The translations under genes and the position numbers were made by a program. A DNA stretch of 64,000 bases from Dipetalonema caudispina (lineage: Eukaryota > Nematoda > Chromadorea > Rhabditida > Onchocercidae), in NCBI GenBank assembly GCA_013365325.1, contig JABVXV010000183.1, forward strand, positions 59,051 through 123,050, in the 5' to 3' direction. Positions 49,421 to 63,016 of the stretch are shown piece after piece. The notes beneath the pieces are model-generated. The model saw only the letters and a program-made list of their open reading frames with translations, was not told where the DNA came from and searched no databases. Position 1 is the first letter of the stretch, and every line of letters begins with the position of its first letter.

Positions 49421-52400
49421 TTAATCAACAAAAATCCTTCGTAATTTCTCGCGTTTACTTTTATTAAAATGTTTCTTTGATGGCCGAATTTCATCCACCT
49501 GCGATGGCGCAAAGTTCGGCATGGAACGCAAGGAATGAACATGAGCTTGACCTCTTGAACCAAAAAAAAACTGTTCGTCGAGCAATTTATCTGATGGTTT
49601 CATATCTTGCAGTAAATGACGTTTCTCAAGCTGCAACCAAATTAAGTAAAAATTACATTCAAGATGGAGTAAATGAAATTTAAAAAGTGTTTGGGATTTA
49701 TAAATTTATACAACATATGCAATGGTACAGCAGAGTGAATATGCATTCACCTGTTGCATAATGCCACTATTTGGCTTCGATTTCATTGAATTTACTTCAT
49801 CCAAAACATCGTAAGTTAGCTTATCAAACTCTTTTTGATCCATGTTTGGTGGTGCAGCAATCCATTTCACTTTACCATTTACAACATCTTTCAGTACTAA
49901 GCGTGCCGCTCGTGAACAGTCCGCTACGCCAGATGATGACATATAGCCTGAAATCAATGCCCCTAGCATCAATGTCATATATTTGAAGTGTTAAAAATTC
50001 AAACCTGATCTTCAAAATATTGTCCGAACAAATCAATTTTCTAAAAATTGAAACAAAATATCAAGAGATTTACGCACGAAGAACTTAAATCACTCATTTG
50101 CAGCAGCTCTCAAAACTAAAATTCGCATTAGGTAGTGATGTTGGAGTTATAATAAGAAGCATATATTATTCGAAGCAATCATTAGCTAGAAACAATAATA
50201 GTTTGCGTTAAGCGAAATAACTAATAATACATGAACTTTGCAAGCACCATAAGATTTTGCAACAGGTAATACGAGTCGCTGACTTTCCAGACTGACATAT
50301 ATTCACACTGCAAGTACAGCACTTTATAACGTATCACGAAAATTTCTGAACGTTAAAAAAATCACCTCTAATGAATGCAATTGCTGTGAGCAGATCATGC
50401 GCACTAAGCGTTTCCTCATCACCATTGGCAATGCTCGTCAACATTACCGAATAAATTTTCTCAAAATATCTTCGCGGAACTCGTGTTAATAATAATTCAA
50501 CAGGTGATAAGTACTCGCGCATATGATCAATCGAAAGAATTCCATTTAAAATCATTTCACTTCGACTTAATGCAAATGATGGCATCACGAGTCCAGGACA
50601 ATCACATAAAGTAAGCTAAAAAATAGAGCCACGAGTTATATCATTTAGGGATTTCATTTTGCAATGGCTCATCTGATTCCGGTAATTTGATCTATTTAAA
50701 CTTCAAGAAAACTACTTAAAATTTTAATTTACTCTCTAAGGTTGTAAAATACCTCTTCATCAACCACCAATGTCTGGAGGTGCCTCGTTTTTCCAGGCGT
50801 GGCTGACACTGATACTTTCTTCTGATTTAACAGCTTATTTATAGTGGAACTTTTACCAACATTTGGATAACCAACCATTCCAATAACAAGAGAACGCTTT
50901 TCCAAGTCACCTATTCGAATACGACTTCGAGATTTGAAAAATGATATTAGTTCCTGGAAAACAGCTAATTTAGGAAAGAACCATCCAAAAAAAGCATCAA
51001 AGCAAAAGTCCCATTTCACGTTGTCTAGAAACTCTAAAATTTTTAAAGTGAAGTTCGATTAATTAACAGCAGTCGCCCTAATAAGTAGATCGGCCCAAGA
51101 AAAGCCGTTGTGTAAGCGTCAGAGTTAAAAAGTTTCCACTCATATTCGATACATATTTTTCGGCATAACTTCTTAATGTGTTATGAATTATACCAGTCTT
51201 GAATTCATTTCAAATGATTAATTTGATGTTTATGGTACTTAATGTATGCCAGGTTACAAGTGTTCATTAAAGCAAGTAACAGCATAGCATACAGCTAAAG
51301 GACCCAGGAAAGCATGAATCAATCAAGTGTTGAATAAATACAACCAATAACTAGAAGGGGAAAGTGCTAACCCTAGCAGAACGTATAATCGGGATTTTTT
51401 CTTCCGGAAGATTAATATTCTGTGGTAGCTTCGCTTCAGAACTATTCCTCCGCTTGCCATTGCCATCGTCTCCATTTACAACGCTGGAAGATTCTCCAAA
51501 ATCCTGTTTCCTACTCTCTACTTCCTTTTCACTTTCATCTGAGCCGCTAGATAATCCACTTCTGTCGTGTTCCCTCATCTCCTCCATTACTTTGTTGCTG
51601 GCACAACCAGCTACCGGTTCCAAAGCCGACCTATAATGGATATTTTCAGAACAGTTACCCAGAATAAGAATTTAAACCCCAAGATTCTGAACAAGTTTTA
51701 AAATCTTAATTTTAATCCAAAAAAATGTACCAAAAAACAGCATCTATGTTATTTTCCAAGAACCACTTCCTCCACAACTCCATTTGCTTTTCCGACAATA
51801 AATCAACTTTGTTGATTAAGTATATACTTTGCTTTGTAACATCGCATTCCTTAATATATACTTCCAGATCCAAGTTCCGGAATAGCAACGGATTGCGAGC
51901 ATCAAGAATCTAAACGAGACAAGAATATACCACTGTAGTATCATAGCTTATCCGTTAAAAGTCAAGATAAAAAATATAATAAACCAAAAAACAAAAAAAA
52001 GTGAATAGATTTAGAATGAATTCTAAAACGTCCTTAAGGTAAGCTAACTTGAACGACGATATCACTTCGTTCAATGACTCGCCATAGTTGTCTCCACAGT
52101 TCCAGATTCCTCTCAAATGGAGTTAACAATACGCCATGACCCTGAAAACTTGATAGTCTTATAAAATACATTTGAAACCAGGATTTGAAGTAGGGATTCA
52201 AGTCAGCACACTTGAAAAATAGGAAACAAATTTACCTCTTGTAAATCAGCAAGATTTTTACGCCATTCCAGAAAATACTCATTTTCTAATCGTATTAAAT
52301 CATCTACCGTTTCCCATGCATGTTTCAGTGGTCGACGAGGAATCCGTAATCGGTCGCCGTATTTTCTATACAGCTCGTCCACTGAGTGAGAGGTATTTAT

Positions 52401-53732
52401 GTTATTTACAACGACTTTCGAATTTTCCCTTAAAATTATACAAGAATTGAAAGGAATGATGGAAAAGCTCTCATCATACGAAGTTGATTTTAAAACTCAC
52501 TTAAAGAAAATGACTTAAATAAAGTTGGCTTAAAAGAGTTTAAATATTTTCACAATAAAGCTTTTTTCTCCGAATATGGATAACAGTTATGTCTATTCTC
52601 AGCTTTTGCCAAGTCCATCTCTCATCATAACTAAAAATCCTTATGCCTTATAACTTCATTGTATTCAAAGGAGGAAAAAAAAAAAAAAAACTCACAAATC
52701 GAGCATACAAAATTCTCCTCGTTCGGCAGCAAAATTCGTTCCAGCAAGTTCCGCCTTGGCCAAGAATTCTTCTAAACCAGTTTCATCGGTTACGGAGTCA
52801 ATATTCTGTGCCATATTCTTTGAAAATGATCAATTATAAGAAACCAGAAAATGTGAATAAATCGGCAAGATAGTAAGATAATTATTTATTTGGTGGAAAA
52901 CTGTACAAACGAACACAATGCTTTCATATGAAAATACCACAGCAAAACGGATGACGCTATTATTTGAGATACAGTACACAAAAATCCCGAAAATCTATCG
53001 TCCAACTTTTAATGAAACCAATTTGCGGATGTTTTGAAAACTATAGTTATAGAAATAATAAGGTACACACCATCAGACTGATTTGCATCTTTTTTTTCCA
53101 TAAGCAAAAAAAGAAAAAAAAAAAAAATAAAGTGATCTAATGAATGCTTGTCTCGACCTATCTTACAGTATATAGTTATGTTTAAACCTGCTGAAATTAT
53201 GTTAACTACAAATTTTTACTATACGTTATTTGATACTAACCAACTCCTATTTTCTGCTACTTTACATTACGTATTTAACCAACTTTATTTTATGCTATTA
53301 TATATCACTTATTCAGTTCCTTTACGCATTCTAGAAACCATCTTCCTTACCGTATCTTCAGCCACGTTATGTTTCCACCTAACTACTTACTTTTATCCTA
53401 TTTTATCTAACATTACCTACCTTTCTACCCATATTTTATATTATCTTACGGCACGCCTAATCCATCCGTGACCCACACCTCTAATTTTTCTTTTTTTCTT
53501 ATGCATGTTCTACCTCCTTCAACTTTCCATAATTTCCAACCTAAAATCAGACATCGTAAAATAGCATTTGTATAAGTTTAACCTTATTAATTTCAACCAT
53601 ATTCTCGGCGTTATAGACTTGTTGCCTTTCCCGATATTGTTGGCGTAAATTTTCACGCTCATTTAATAAGCAATTCCCCAAAGAACGATTTAAACCTGTT
53701 GGTTTTTTGTTTTTCGGTCGACGTTTTGTCAT
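49421..53732 (-). CDS. Large-subunit GTPase 1 (LSG1), 60S ribosome maturation GTPase
   Basis: LSG1 is a cytoplasmic GTPase that releases the export adaptor NMD3 from pre-60S subunits. Ten exons (53732-53583, 52805-52696, 52428-52236, 52141-52049, 51909-51731, 51630-51372, 50953-50753, 50615-50366, 49947-49751, 49630-49421) join in phase to 613 residues. The GTPase motifs are circularly permuted, as in this family: G4 NKVD (215-218) precedes G1 GYPNVGKS (355-362) and G3 DCPGL (about 400). Other family signatures are [59 protein letters not shown] and MPSFA. An acidic, Ser-rich insert fills the permutation linker (about 245-325), as in human LSG1. An acceptor (CTCTTTCAG) ends five bases before the ATG. 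AATAAA lies about 20 bases after the stop, implying a very short 3' UTR. Confidence 0.95.
51060..51350 (+). repeat. Dispersed repeat copy in LSG1 intron 6
   Basis: The core at 51117-51132 (CGTCAGAGTTAAAAAG) equals the rpl-27 intron 2 copy, followed by TTTTTCGGCATAACTTC and, further on, GGTTACAAGTGTTCATTAA. The three copies are diverged but clearly related. Confidence 0.55.
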
Positions 53733-56176
53733 CTTTCCTGAAAGAGAAGCAACAAACAAATAGAGCGAAGCAAGTATTAAAATCATATAAGTGTATGACT
53801 TCCACAATTTTATACAGTAAAATCTCTATCCCAAACTTTCACGATAAACATTCATGTGTCAAACTTGAACTTCTGCAAATTCAACTTATGCGCTAACTAA
53901 CACTATACCACAGCATTTCGATCGGATTGAAAGTTTACTGGTTTGGCAAGCGAAGAAGAATCACCCAAGAACGGATACTAAAAATAAGGAAACGGAACCG
54001 GAAGTACAGCAAAATTCAGAAAACTCGACATCCATTCCGTTTCTGGCAAATCTACTCTTACTGTTACAGGCCCATTCACTACCCTCTATGAAAATTATGA
54101 TCCCAACATTTTAACATTCATTTATGCTGGATGATGAACAGTACTGTAGATGAACTTTTAATAAATCTTTTCTTTTTTCTTCTCGTCTTTAAACCTTCGG
54201 ATGAACAAAAAAAGAAACAATTGTTCGGAATTTCCGGAATCGTTTTTGCTGTGCCTGATGCTAACAGTGTAAAAGATCGATTTTTAAATATTCAGTGTAT
54301 GCAACTAATACATTTTGATGCCCGCTTCAATGAAAACTGTAAAGTCAATTTCAGTACAAATTGATTGACAGACTTTTGATATTGATTTTTTGTTCCTAGT
54401 TGAAAGTTAATTAGGGTAATTATGAATGGTTAGAAAGATTTAGTTAGTTCAGCTAAGTCGATTTTTATCAAAATCGATAGTAACTAGTCGTGTTGAAACA
54501 ATTTAAAAATATGAAAAAGATTTATCAAATACAAATAGTAATCTTTGTTAGAAATATTCGAACAATTTTTGTGAGAAGAAAAATTTGTAATTTATGATGT
54601 TTTTATTCATGTAATGGGATTATCAGTAAAAGGAAATAAACAGATGAAAAAAAAAAAATAAAGAATGACATAGTTTGAGATTATATACATATATATATAT
54701 CGTTATATTCTTTGCTTCTGTTCGATTTTGCAATTTTCATAGATTACATTAGAATATATTTTGCATATACTTCAGTTTATATCTTCCATTGAGATATTCT
54801 GCTTTTTCTGAATTTCAAACTGAAACAAACCTTAAATTCGAATTATTCATAGTAGTTGCGAATTTTTAAATCAGTTCTATCCCCTTTGAAAAGTTAATGA
54901 GACTTCGAAAAACAAAATTAATATGTTCGATGTAAGTGCAGCTAAGCACATAATTTATTTCTATTTGTGTCGTCAATGCATGATTAGCAGCATTTCTCAC
55001 TATAAGCTATAATTTAATAATTTAAGCATGATATTTAAACGTCACTTCATTTATATTTACCCATTTCGTAAGTAATAGACAATATATTTATCAGCTAATA
55101 TATTAAGAATTGAAAGTTAAAGAAGTAAAGAAAGAAAAATTTGAAACTGCCGAAAACACTGATATAATGTAGTGAAAGGAAATTCGCACATTTCGTTTTT
55201 GATAATAATTCTGCAAATTTTTATTCAAATAATTCTTCTGTTTGGAATAATGTTAGCATGGTGACAGTAATGTGATACTTTATACGTACAAATACTAAAA
55301 CATTTCGACATCATACATCAACTTTGATTGTTAATATCAAAAAAAGCGGAAGTATCCATTGTACGATACAATATTCTAAGTAACACTTTTCATGTGAATA
55401 TATAAATTAATTTAAAATATTCAGTCGAACTGTAATTGAAAATTATCGTTTTACCAGTATATTTCAGAAAGATACAACATCAAGAACAGAAGAAAAGTTG
55501 CTGTTTCTTAGACGATAAAATTAATTGACATTGTGCTTAATCGAATAACTTGAAACTCCATCAATTATTAACTGATTGATTGACTTACAGAAATAATAAT
55601 CAACAAATTGCAAGTAAATAGAAGGATATATGGAATTAGATGCAATTAAGTGCTATCATAGTTTCATTTGATCATGAAATTAATCTAATTAATTTGATTG
55701 AAATTGTTCAGAATTAATTTGCTCGAATATTTGGAAACAAGAATCAAATTTGCAAATTTAATGAGTAATATTATTAAGATGAGGTAATAATTAATATTCA
55801 TTACTGATGATCGCACTGCTGCTGGAAACGAAAACATTGTAAGCCACAACAGAAACTATTCCGTTTGTTTCGTTCTTCATTTGTCTTTATTCTTAAATAG
55901 AAAAAAGCGAATTAAAATAGAAATGAAGAATGAATTCCTTAATTAATTTTGCTAATTTTGCAAATTTTAGAAGTAGTAACGGAGATTATTCAGCAAGTTG
56001 TGCCAGAAATGTTTGTAACAGTTACTTACTAATGAATGAAAAAAGAATCCCAGAAAATCTTTGTAAAAATAAGGATAAGATTTGGAATTAAATCAGGAAT
56101 TTTGTTGGCATTACTTATATCGAAAGATATTTTAGTGGGATGGAATGGTTCCAAACTCTTAATATCGTGAAAATTA
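53733..56176. other. Spacer between LSG1 and the globin gene
   Basis: Mostly AT-rich DNA. The first 650 bases are unusual: a stretch at about 53914-54115 is open in several frames on both strands and follows a good plus-strand acceptor (CTAAC...CCACAG|CATTTCG), and 54170-54363 is also open on the plus strand. A divergent small gene is possible, but the frame could not be decided. The rest (54.4-56.1 kb) holds nothing I can support. Confidence 0.5.
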
Positions 56177-59100
56177 TTACTGTTCGGTTCGTTGCATTTT
56201 CCTTGTTGCTCGCTTTTCTTCAAAATGTTTGCTACTTTGCTCTTCCTCGTTCTGGAACCAGTTATTTTTATTGATTTCCCTGAAGAAGTTGGATTTTAGA
56301 TTTCATGGCCAAAAATTTTATTAGTAATGTCATTTATGCAATTCTTTGCTTTCTTGCTCAATGGAAATTTTGAAAAGTTTTCCAATCTCTTTCGATCATT
56401 TATCAAAAGAAAAATAGGAAGAAAAAAAGAAAAAATATTGGAAATGGGTGAAAAAGAAAAAAGAAAAAAAAAAAGAAAAAGAAAAGAAAAAAGAGAAAAG
56501 GAAAAAATTGAAAAAAAAATTTAAACCTGGTTCGAACATCAGCTCGGAAAGACATCGTCATCTCATCGATCATATAATCTAATAGTAAACCCCACAAAGT
56601 AATCAAATAATCTATATTGGAATGTGTTGAATCTGATATGCCGAATAATCTTCGGGTCCTATGAAAGAAAGTATCCGTTTAAGAAAATGGATAAAATTAA
56701 TGTTTTGATAATGAAATTTAGCAATTCTCAGATATACTATATGCTTGTGAAATAAGCAATGGTCAGTGGAAAAAGAAAAGAATTTTAGATGCATATGCAG
56801 AGTGTTTATGCTTATTTCGAAGCATTTTAGAATTAAACGACTACTTATTAACTTTTATTAATTATTTTAGATAATGAAATAGAAAGATTGGAAATGGGTT
56901 GAAATTTTGATAAAATTTAATTTAAATACCAAGTCTACGTGATTTAGGATTGGTAACATATTGTCAAAACAGGACAAAAGCATAAACAAGTCGAGATGAA
57001 AATACTAGATTTTAATCAGCCAAGGGAAAGAAGTCTAACTGAACAATTGGTCAATATAGATTAAGCAGAAAGCAAAACGATTTGACCACTAGTAAATAAG
57101 TTGTATTATCATTGAACTAAAGAATCGAATAACTTTACCATGGTAAACGAACTGACAAATAAATTGCATTTGAAATTAATAAATCGAAGCATTAAATGAT
57201 AAAGAAATGTGAAAAAAATCGGGAAAGAACCAACTTGAACATAATATTACTTTTTTCCAAAGCTCGTCTAAAATGATACAACGTGCATTCACGGAAAACA
57301 GCCCAATATTCCGGTTTGAAGTCAAGTCTTTCCTAAATAAACAGTTGCAGTTAATCTGAAACTGATCGAAAAACAAATCGAGAAACTTGATTTTTTCTGT
57401 TTTTTCAAATAATCAGACTTTCCTCATTTCTTCGTCACTGTTGAAGCTTTGCTTCATTCTTTTCCCTATCCTCAATGGTTTCAACTTCCTTTAACGCTTC
57501 GAATTTTAATTTATAAATTTGACGGGTTTAGTAAACGGACAATGGAAAATGAATAAAATATTAAAGATGTAATATATTGTAATAAGAAATGGATTGAACT
57601 AATTAATCAAAATCGAATACAGAAATTAAATTTTATTCGAATAAATCTGAAAATGCAATTTCTACTTTTTGAATAAAAAAAAAAATTCAAACTAATAACC
57701 TTTAATTTTCCATGTACATGGCCAAGATTAGTTAACAGTGGATCGATTTGATTTAAATCCTCTATGGAATTAATAACACTTTCTATTGCCTGGAATTTGA
57801 TGTAATGAATAGAATTGATTATTTCTGAAAATGAGTTGATTATCCAAGTAAAAGATGCTTCAATATATTTCCTACTTTAAAGATCGTTGAATTTTTCCGC
57901 CTGCAACTTTGTTCTAATTAATAAGCAAACAACCGGTAAATCAAATTTAACATTGAATCTCAATTAAATGAATTATAAAATGGATTTTGAAACTGAATTT
58001 GGCATTTTGATTTTCCATTCAGACTCCCAATTTACTGAAAGATTATTCCTCATTTACTATAACCTGTACTTACTCTTATAATTTACATATGTAAGAAAAG
58101 TAAATGAGATGTAATGATATTTTTTGGTTTGGTTAATAAAAGCTTATTGTAAGGAAACTATTAAACATTAACAACATAGATTTATATTCATACTGATTTT
58201 GCCTTATTTGCATTATTATTGTAAAATGTCATTCCCATGCTTTTATTCTTAAGAGTTTGAAATAATTTGCGCTAAAAAAAAATGTCGCCAATTACATAAT
58301 CTCCATTTAAATCTATCATAAAACTTGGAAAGTCCTTTACCTGCATAAATCGCAAGGAATGAAATTTGATGAAATCACTGCCTTTCTTTGAAGTATCCGT
58401 AAATGGAAATAGCTGGAAAAAAGTCACACTAAAAGAAATACTGAGTTAAATTATCCAAATCGAAACAATATCACATATTGGTCATTCAGATAGAGATTCG
58501 ATCAGTCAAATTAATCAATGATATTTTAATATGAAAAATCGTAAAGAAGTTATTTGTAATATAATTGCAGATCAAAAATTAGAAATTACAAATTGTGAAT
58601 AAGAATTTGAAAATTCATACAAATTTTGCTTCAGGACATTGCTGAAATATCATTGTAAAGATATTGACACCAATTTTTTGAATATTTCGACGTATGATTG
58701 ACCAGGATTCTTGCAATAAATTCCTGTCATCCTCGTGAATATTTCTCAATCCTGCACTTATATTTGAAGAATACATTTTTATAACTAAAATATACAGCTG
58801 ATCAGTTAATAATAGAACACATAGAACACGTAAACGTTCATCATTGCTAGAAATCTGACAGGAACGTCGATGGATGGTAAAATTAACTTGGCATATGTTA
58901 ACGTTGGCTAAAATGTTAATTGATAAATAAGATCAATTACAAAAAAGTTCATCGAAATTATATTATGCATAATATTTTATATTTTTGTATTGTTCCTTGA
59001 TCTCCTGGCATGAGAATCTTTCTTTTATTTCTTCATTATCAATTTAGATTTATGCTTAAAATTATCAATCTGTTACCTTTGTTTTATCCTATCTTTGCTT

Positions 59101-61922
59101 GCACCATTTCTGATCATATCACTGTAGTTATTTTGATTAACTAAAATTTGTACCGTAACTTTGTTACAAACAGTAATTGCTTAACAGTTGAACAAAGACA
59201 ATGTATTATAAAAAATACGAATCAAACTATCAAATAGCAATTATAAATTGTTCTCTCGAAATTATTATTAATATGATGAAGTAAATTATATTCTATTTTA
59301 ACGATCGATACAGAATGCAAAATCTTATCATAGTTGTCGGAATCTTTTAATAATGCATTTTCTTTTTTTTTCAATTACATGAAAAACTCAATAATTAGTT
59401 GCCATCGATTAGGGTATACATTTTCATTGTTAATTTTTTTTCTTATATATTCTGAAACTTTTTATTTCTTAAGAAAAATTAATTTCAATAAAAGGATAGA
59501 TTATGGTTTGAAAAATATTATTGATGTAATGAAGTGCATATATATATTTTGAAGTATAAATTAATTAAATATTGAACAAAATTCATTGAGGAATGAAACG
59601 CATTCATAATTATACAGTTATGTTTGGTAAAATGGACAATGAGATACTTCTTTGGGAAAATTTAATGATGAAAACAAAATGTGAGCATTAATGGATCATG
59701 GTATAACATTAGCGAAAAAATAAATTCATAGAATCTTACAGATAATTAATCGTCAAATTAACAAAATGACTGGTCGAGTGATTGCTTTTGCCGGCATTTT
59801 TGTAAATAAAGATTTTGAGTTAAATATTAGTTGCCAATCAGCGTTTTATTTCTTTATTTGAACAAGAAAACGAATTTTGAAAAAAAAGGAGAAAATAAAG
59901 GAGTTGAGCGAATGTAAGCATTATAAACAGGCAGAAGATAAAAGATGTAGAAGACATGAAATCGAGATAGGTAAGTCTGAATGAGTAAATAGATAGACAG
60001 GATAAGAACTGATATGCAAGTAGTCGCTATATCTTAGGAACAAACAAGATAACTTTAATCTCAAAAGTGTTACATTCCATTTGTTTGAGAGTATGTATGA
60101 AAAGATAATGCAATTATTTAGAAAAAGCACTTTAAAAGAAATCCATAACTTTGTTTATAAAATTGAGACTATGTTTACCAAATTTAATTTAAAACTAATT
60201 GTGTCATGACCTTATCTCAGTATGCATAGAAAACAATATTTCTAAATTTTAACTATGCATTTACCCGGTGGATGAGTTAAAAGATAAAAAAAGGTATATG
60301 CGAAACGGAATAAGGCCTTACAGATAGATTATTAATTCCTACAATTAATTTAAATAATATACTTAAATTGACCACTTTTAATTTTTTAATTTTGTTTAAA
60401 TTTCACAACCCATACGAATATTTCAGGTTGTTCTAAATTTTTTAACGTATTATTTTGATAAGGAACTTTTCTCGGATAAAAAAAAATGATTTTTTTTTTG
60501 AATCAAAAGCTTTGGCGATTTTTTTAGGATTAGCAACTTTAAAAACAATGTTATCCGACAAATAAATGTGGACATATTTTTTGTAATCAAATGAAAAATG
60601 TCACAGTATGCTTTAAAGTAAAGGTAAGGGAATGTTTGAGGAATAATACCTAGTGTATACCGAAGCGGGATAATCATATGTGTCAAAATGTTACATTGAA
60701 TGATCGGAGGGTAGTTCTGATTATTTCGATGATAATATTTTATAGATATGAATTAAAGAAGTGAATAAGGTCGAGTAGAATAGAGTGATAAAACTGGAGT
60801 ACATCACAATATGAAAATAGAAAAAATAAAGGAAAAAAGTTCGAAAAAAAGTAATTAGCTTTAAGCAGCTCTAAACTGCTGAATTCATGAGTATTCAATC
60901 GTCAACAAGCGAAGATTTCGACAGGTTTTACCAGAAAGAATAGAAGATTGCTCTCTGCTGAATTAATCCTCAAATTTAAAACAAAAAATCATTATTCAAT
61001 ATCCTCTAGTAAGAATTATTGGTAAAAATAGCAGTCAAAAATCGAGTCTTCGTTAAATTTTAATTTTAGAGTAATTCTGGTGCATTCAGTGAAAATGAAT
61101 GGTCTGGAAATTATTCGATAAGAGCAATTTTTTAGCCTATCAATGGAAACCTTTTCTTAAAAGATTCAATTCTCTAATTCTTTAAATTTAAATTTCAATT
61201 AATTAAAAGGTGTCAAAGTCATTCGATATTATAGGATATCGTCTAGCAACAGCATGACTACCTACTACCTCTGTATATCGGTTATGGTCAAAATTCCGGT
61301 TATCACCCGCATCAGATCGTTTTTCTTCTTTCTTGATTCAATTTTTTTCATCTGCTTCCTGTTTTCCGAAGTCTTTTTTTTTGTTGTTGTTGTTTTACCA
61401 TACTTCAAGGTGTCCTTCATTTCATCTAGCTTAAAGAAGAGCAGTAAAAGTTTCGAAGCAAAATTTAAAGCAGCATGAAAAGATAGGTGGAAGTTCAACA
61501 ACCTCATGATTATTTTTCTCCTTGTAATCAATGACAGTGTTATAACAACCATTCTTATTTGTCGCAAAAAGTAGTTCTTGGTATGATGATATACGTTACG
61601 AATACAGTAGGATAAGATTCAAGAAAGCAGATATTTCAGTGAAAAATCAACTTGGTAAGACTTATTTTAATTATAATTAAAGATCAGAAAATTGATTAAT
61701 ATCATTTTATTGGCAGAGGAAACATATACCACAAAATAGAAGGCATTAAATACTTCCAATCATTCATAGATTAAGTCTTGGTTCAAATGGCTACAATTTC
61801 TTAATTCAGTTAATAATTTTTGTTTTTGCTGTCTTTTAAACTATTAAGAAGTGAAATGAAGTGATCGATCGGTTCGATCATTAAGGTTTCTATGCTTGCT
61901 TCAGCTGCTGCCGATTCTTTGG
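56177..61922 (-). CDS. Globin-domain protein with N-terminal extension (first exon not found)
   Basis: Six 3' exons encode a complete globin fold: 58751-58621, 58412-58341, 57789-57700, 57332-57241, 56658-56527 and 56279-56177. Landmarks in order are Trp of helix A (LLQESW), the CD1 Phe in KFLFPF, a distal His in KFHSLRFMQAI, the proximal His in LGHVHGK, EYWAVFRECTLYHFRRAL, and the H-helix LITLWGLLLDYMIDEMTMSF. Both haem-ligand positions carry His, as in neuroglobin-like proteins. A charged tail follows (QNEEEQSSKHFEEKRATRKM). Four more exons upstream join in phase: 61922-61842, 61576-61503, 61429-61399 and 61327-61262. They add about 84 residues rich in Glu, Lys and Asn. At least one further 5' exon must exist. 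The domain identity is firm; the upstream exons and the 57241 donor are model choices. C. elegans has many such globins, so no orthologue is named. Confidence 0.75.
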
Positions 61923-63016
61923 CTTAAAATTATCATTTTAGTGTAAATAATTGAAAAAAAATTTAAACCAGTCATTTTCGCAGTCTTTTAGAAATGAATT
62001 CGATCATCCATTATAGTATTAATAAAAGTGATATTACACTAAATTTTGAACTGTTGAAGAAAGAAAAACCCATGATATCTTTAATATTTCTAGCAATAAT
62101 TATAGGTGCCGACACAAAAATATGGGAAAGGGGGAGGAGAGGGAAAATCTTTATTGAGTTTCGAGAACAAAAAATTGAATAAATGAAGAGATTGCAACTA
62201 ATTAGTGAGGCTATAATTTAAGCTGATTATCAACTTCTGGTACCAAATATAAGAATGGTAGAATTGATTAAATTATCAACATAACGCCTATCTTATCGGT
62301 AGAATATCATTAAGTATTATTCAGCAAACTGTAATATATATAAATTTATAAATTACACTTATATAACCAATCGATTATCCACCCTTTCTAATTTAAGCAA
62401 AGTCTTTAATGCTTTGGTACTTTTCAGAGACAGAATGTATGTTGTATTGTCAAACCATTAGTATAATAAGTTCATTAAAATAAATGGATCCACAAAAAAA
62501 AAAACCTTACGTAAACAGAATGATAATTTGTAACTTCATACTTATTGGATCAAAAAGCTCGATCGTATAAAGTCTAAATAAAACCCAAGAGCAAAATAGG
62601 CCAATTTTACAAGAGAAATCATATGATACATTATAACATGCAGAAAAATGTTATTCGAAAACCTTTTTTTTTTTCATTTTGTAACTCGACAATAATTTGC
62701 CAACCAAATATATGCCTAATAATGTTAAACTGCAAATGAACGTTTTGTGGATATTACTAAACAAATTGTGAAGTTTGAAGTTATGAGGGAAATCAGTCGC
62801 AAAGAAGCATAAGTAATCAAAACATCAGAAATTTCTTTATTTTTTTGCACTAAGAGAATAATACAACGTAAAGTGATAATTACTGCATAATATATACATA
62901 TGCATACGACAACATTAGTAATGGAAGATTTAAACACTAATTACAATTTATGTGTATATCTATTAATTTGACAAGGAATTGAAGAAATTTAAAAAAATTG
63001 ATCAATTTTAGTTTGC
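61923..63016. other. AT-rich stretch upstream of the globin exons
   Basis: The missing 5' exon and promoter of the globin gene may lie here. No candidate exon with a phase-1 donor stood out. An ORF at 62937-62725 (minus) is hydrophobic and AT-driven, so it is not called. Confidence 0.4.

Noticed and set aside
49477..49683. 68-codon plus-strand ORF
   Set aside because: It is antisense to the last exon of LSG1, whose minus-strand frame is in phase with the preceding exons.
51364..51636. 90-codon plus-strand ORF rich in Ser/Leu
   Set aside because: Shadow of the acidic LSG1 exon 51630-51372 on the opposite strand.
56403..56606. ORF with a long Phe-rich tail
   Set aside because: Its start overlaps a real globin exon, but the Phe run is the antisense of an A/G-rich intron tract beyond the donor at 56526.
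60888..60926. Short plus-strand ATG piece (MSIQSSTSEDFDR) with a GT donor
   Set aside because: Protein-like but only 13 codons; the next candidate piece does not give a convincing phase, and it lies in an intron of the minus-strand globin model.
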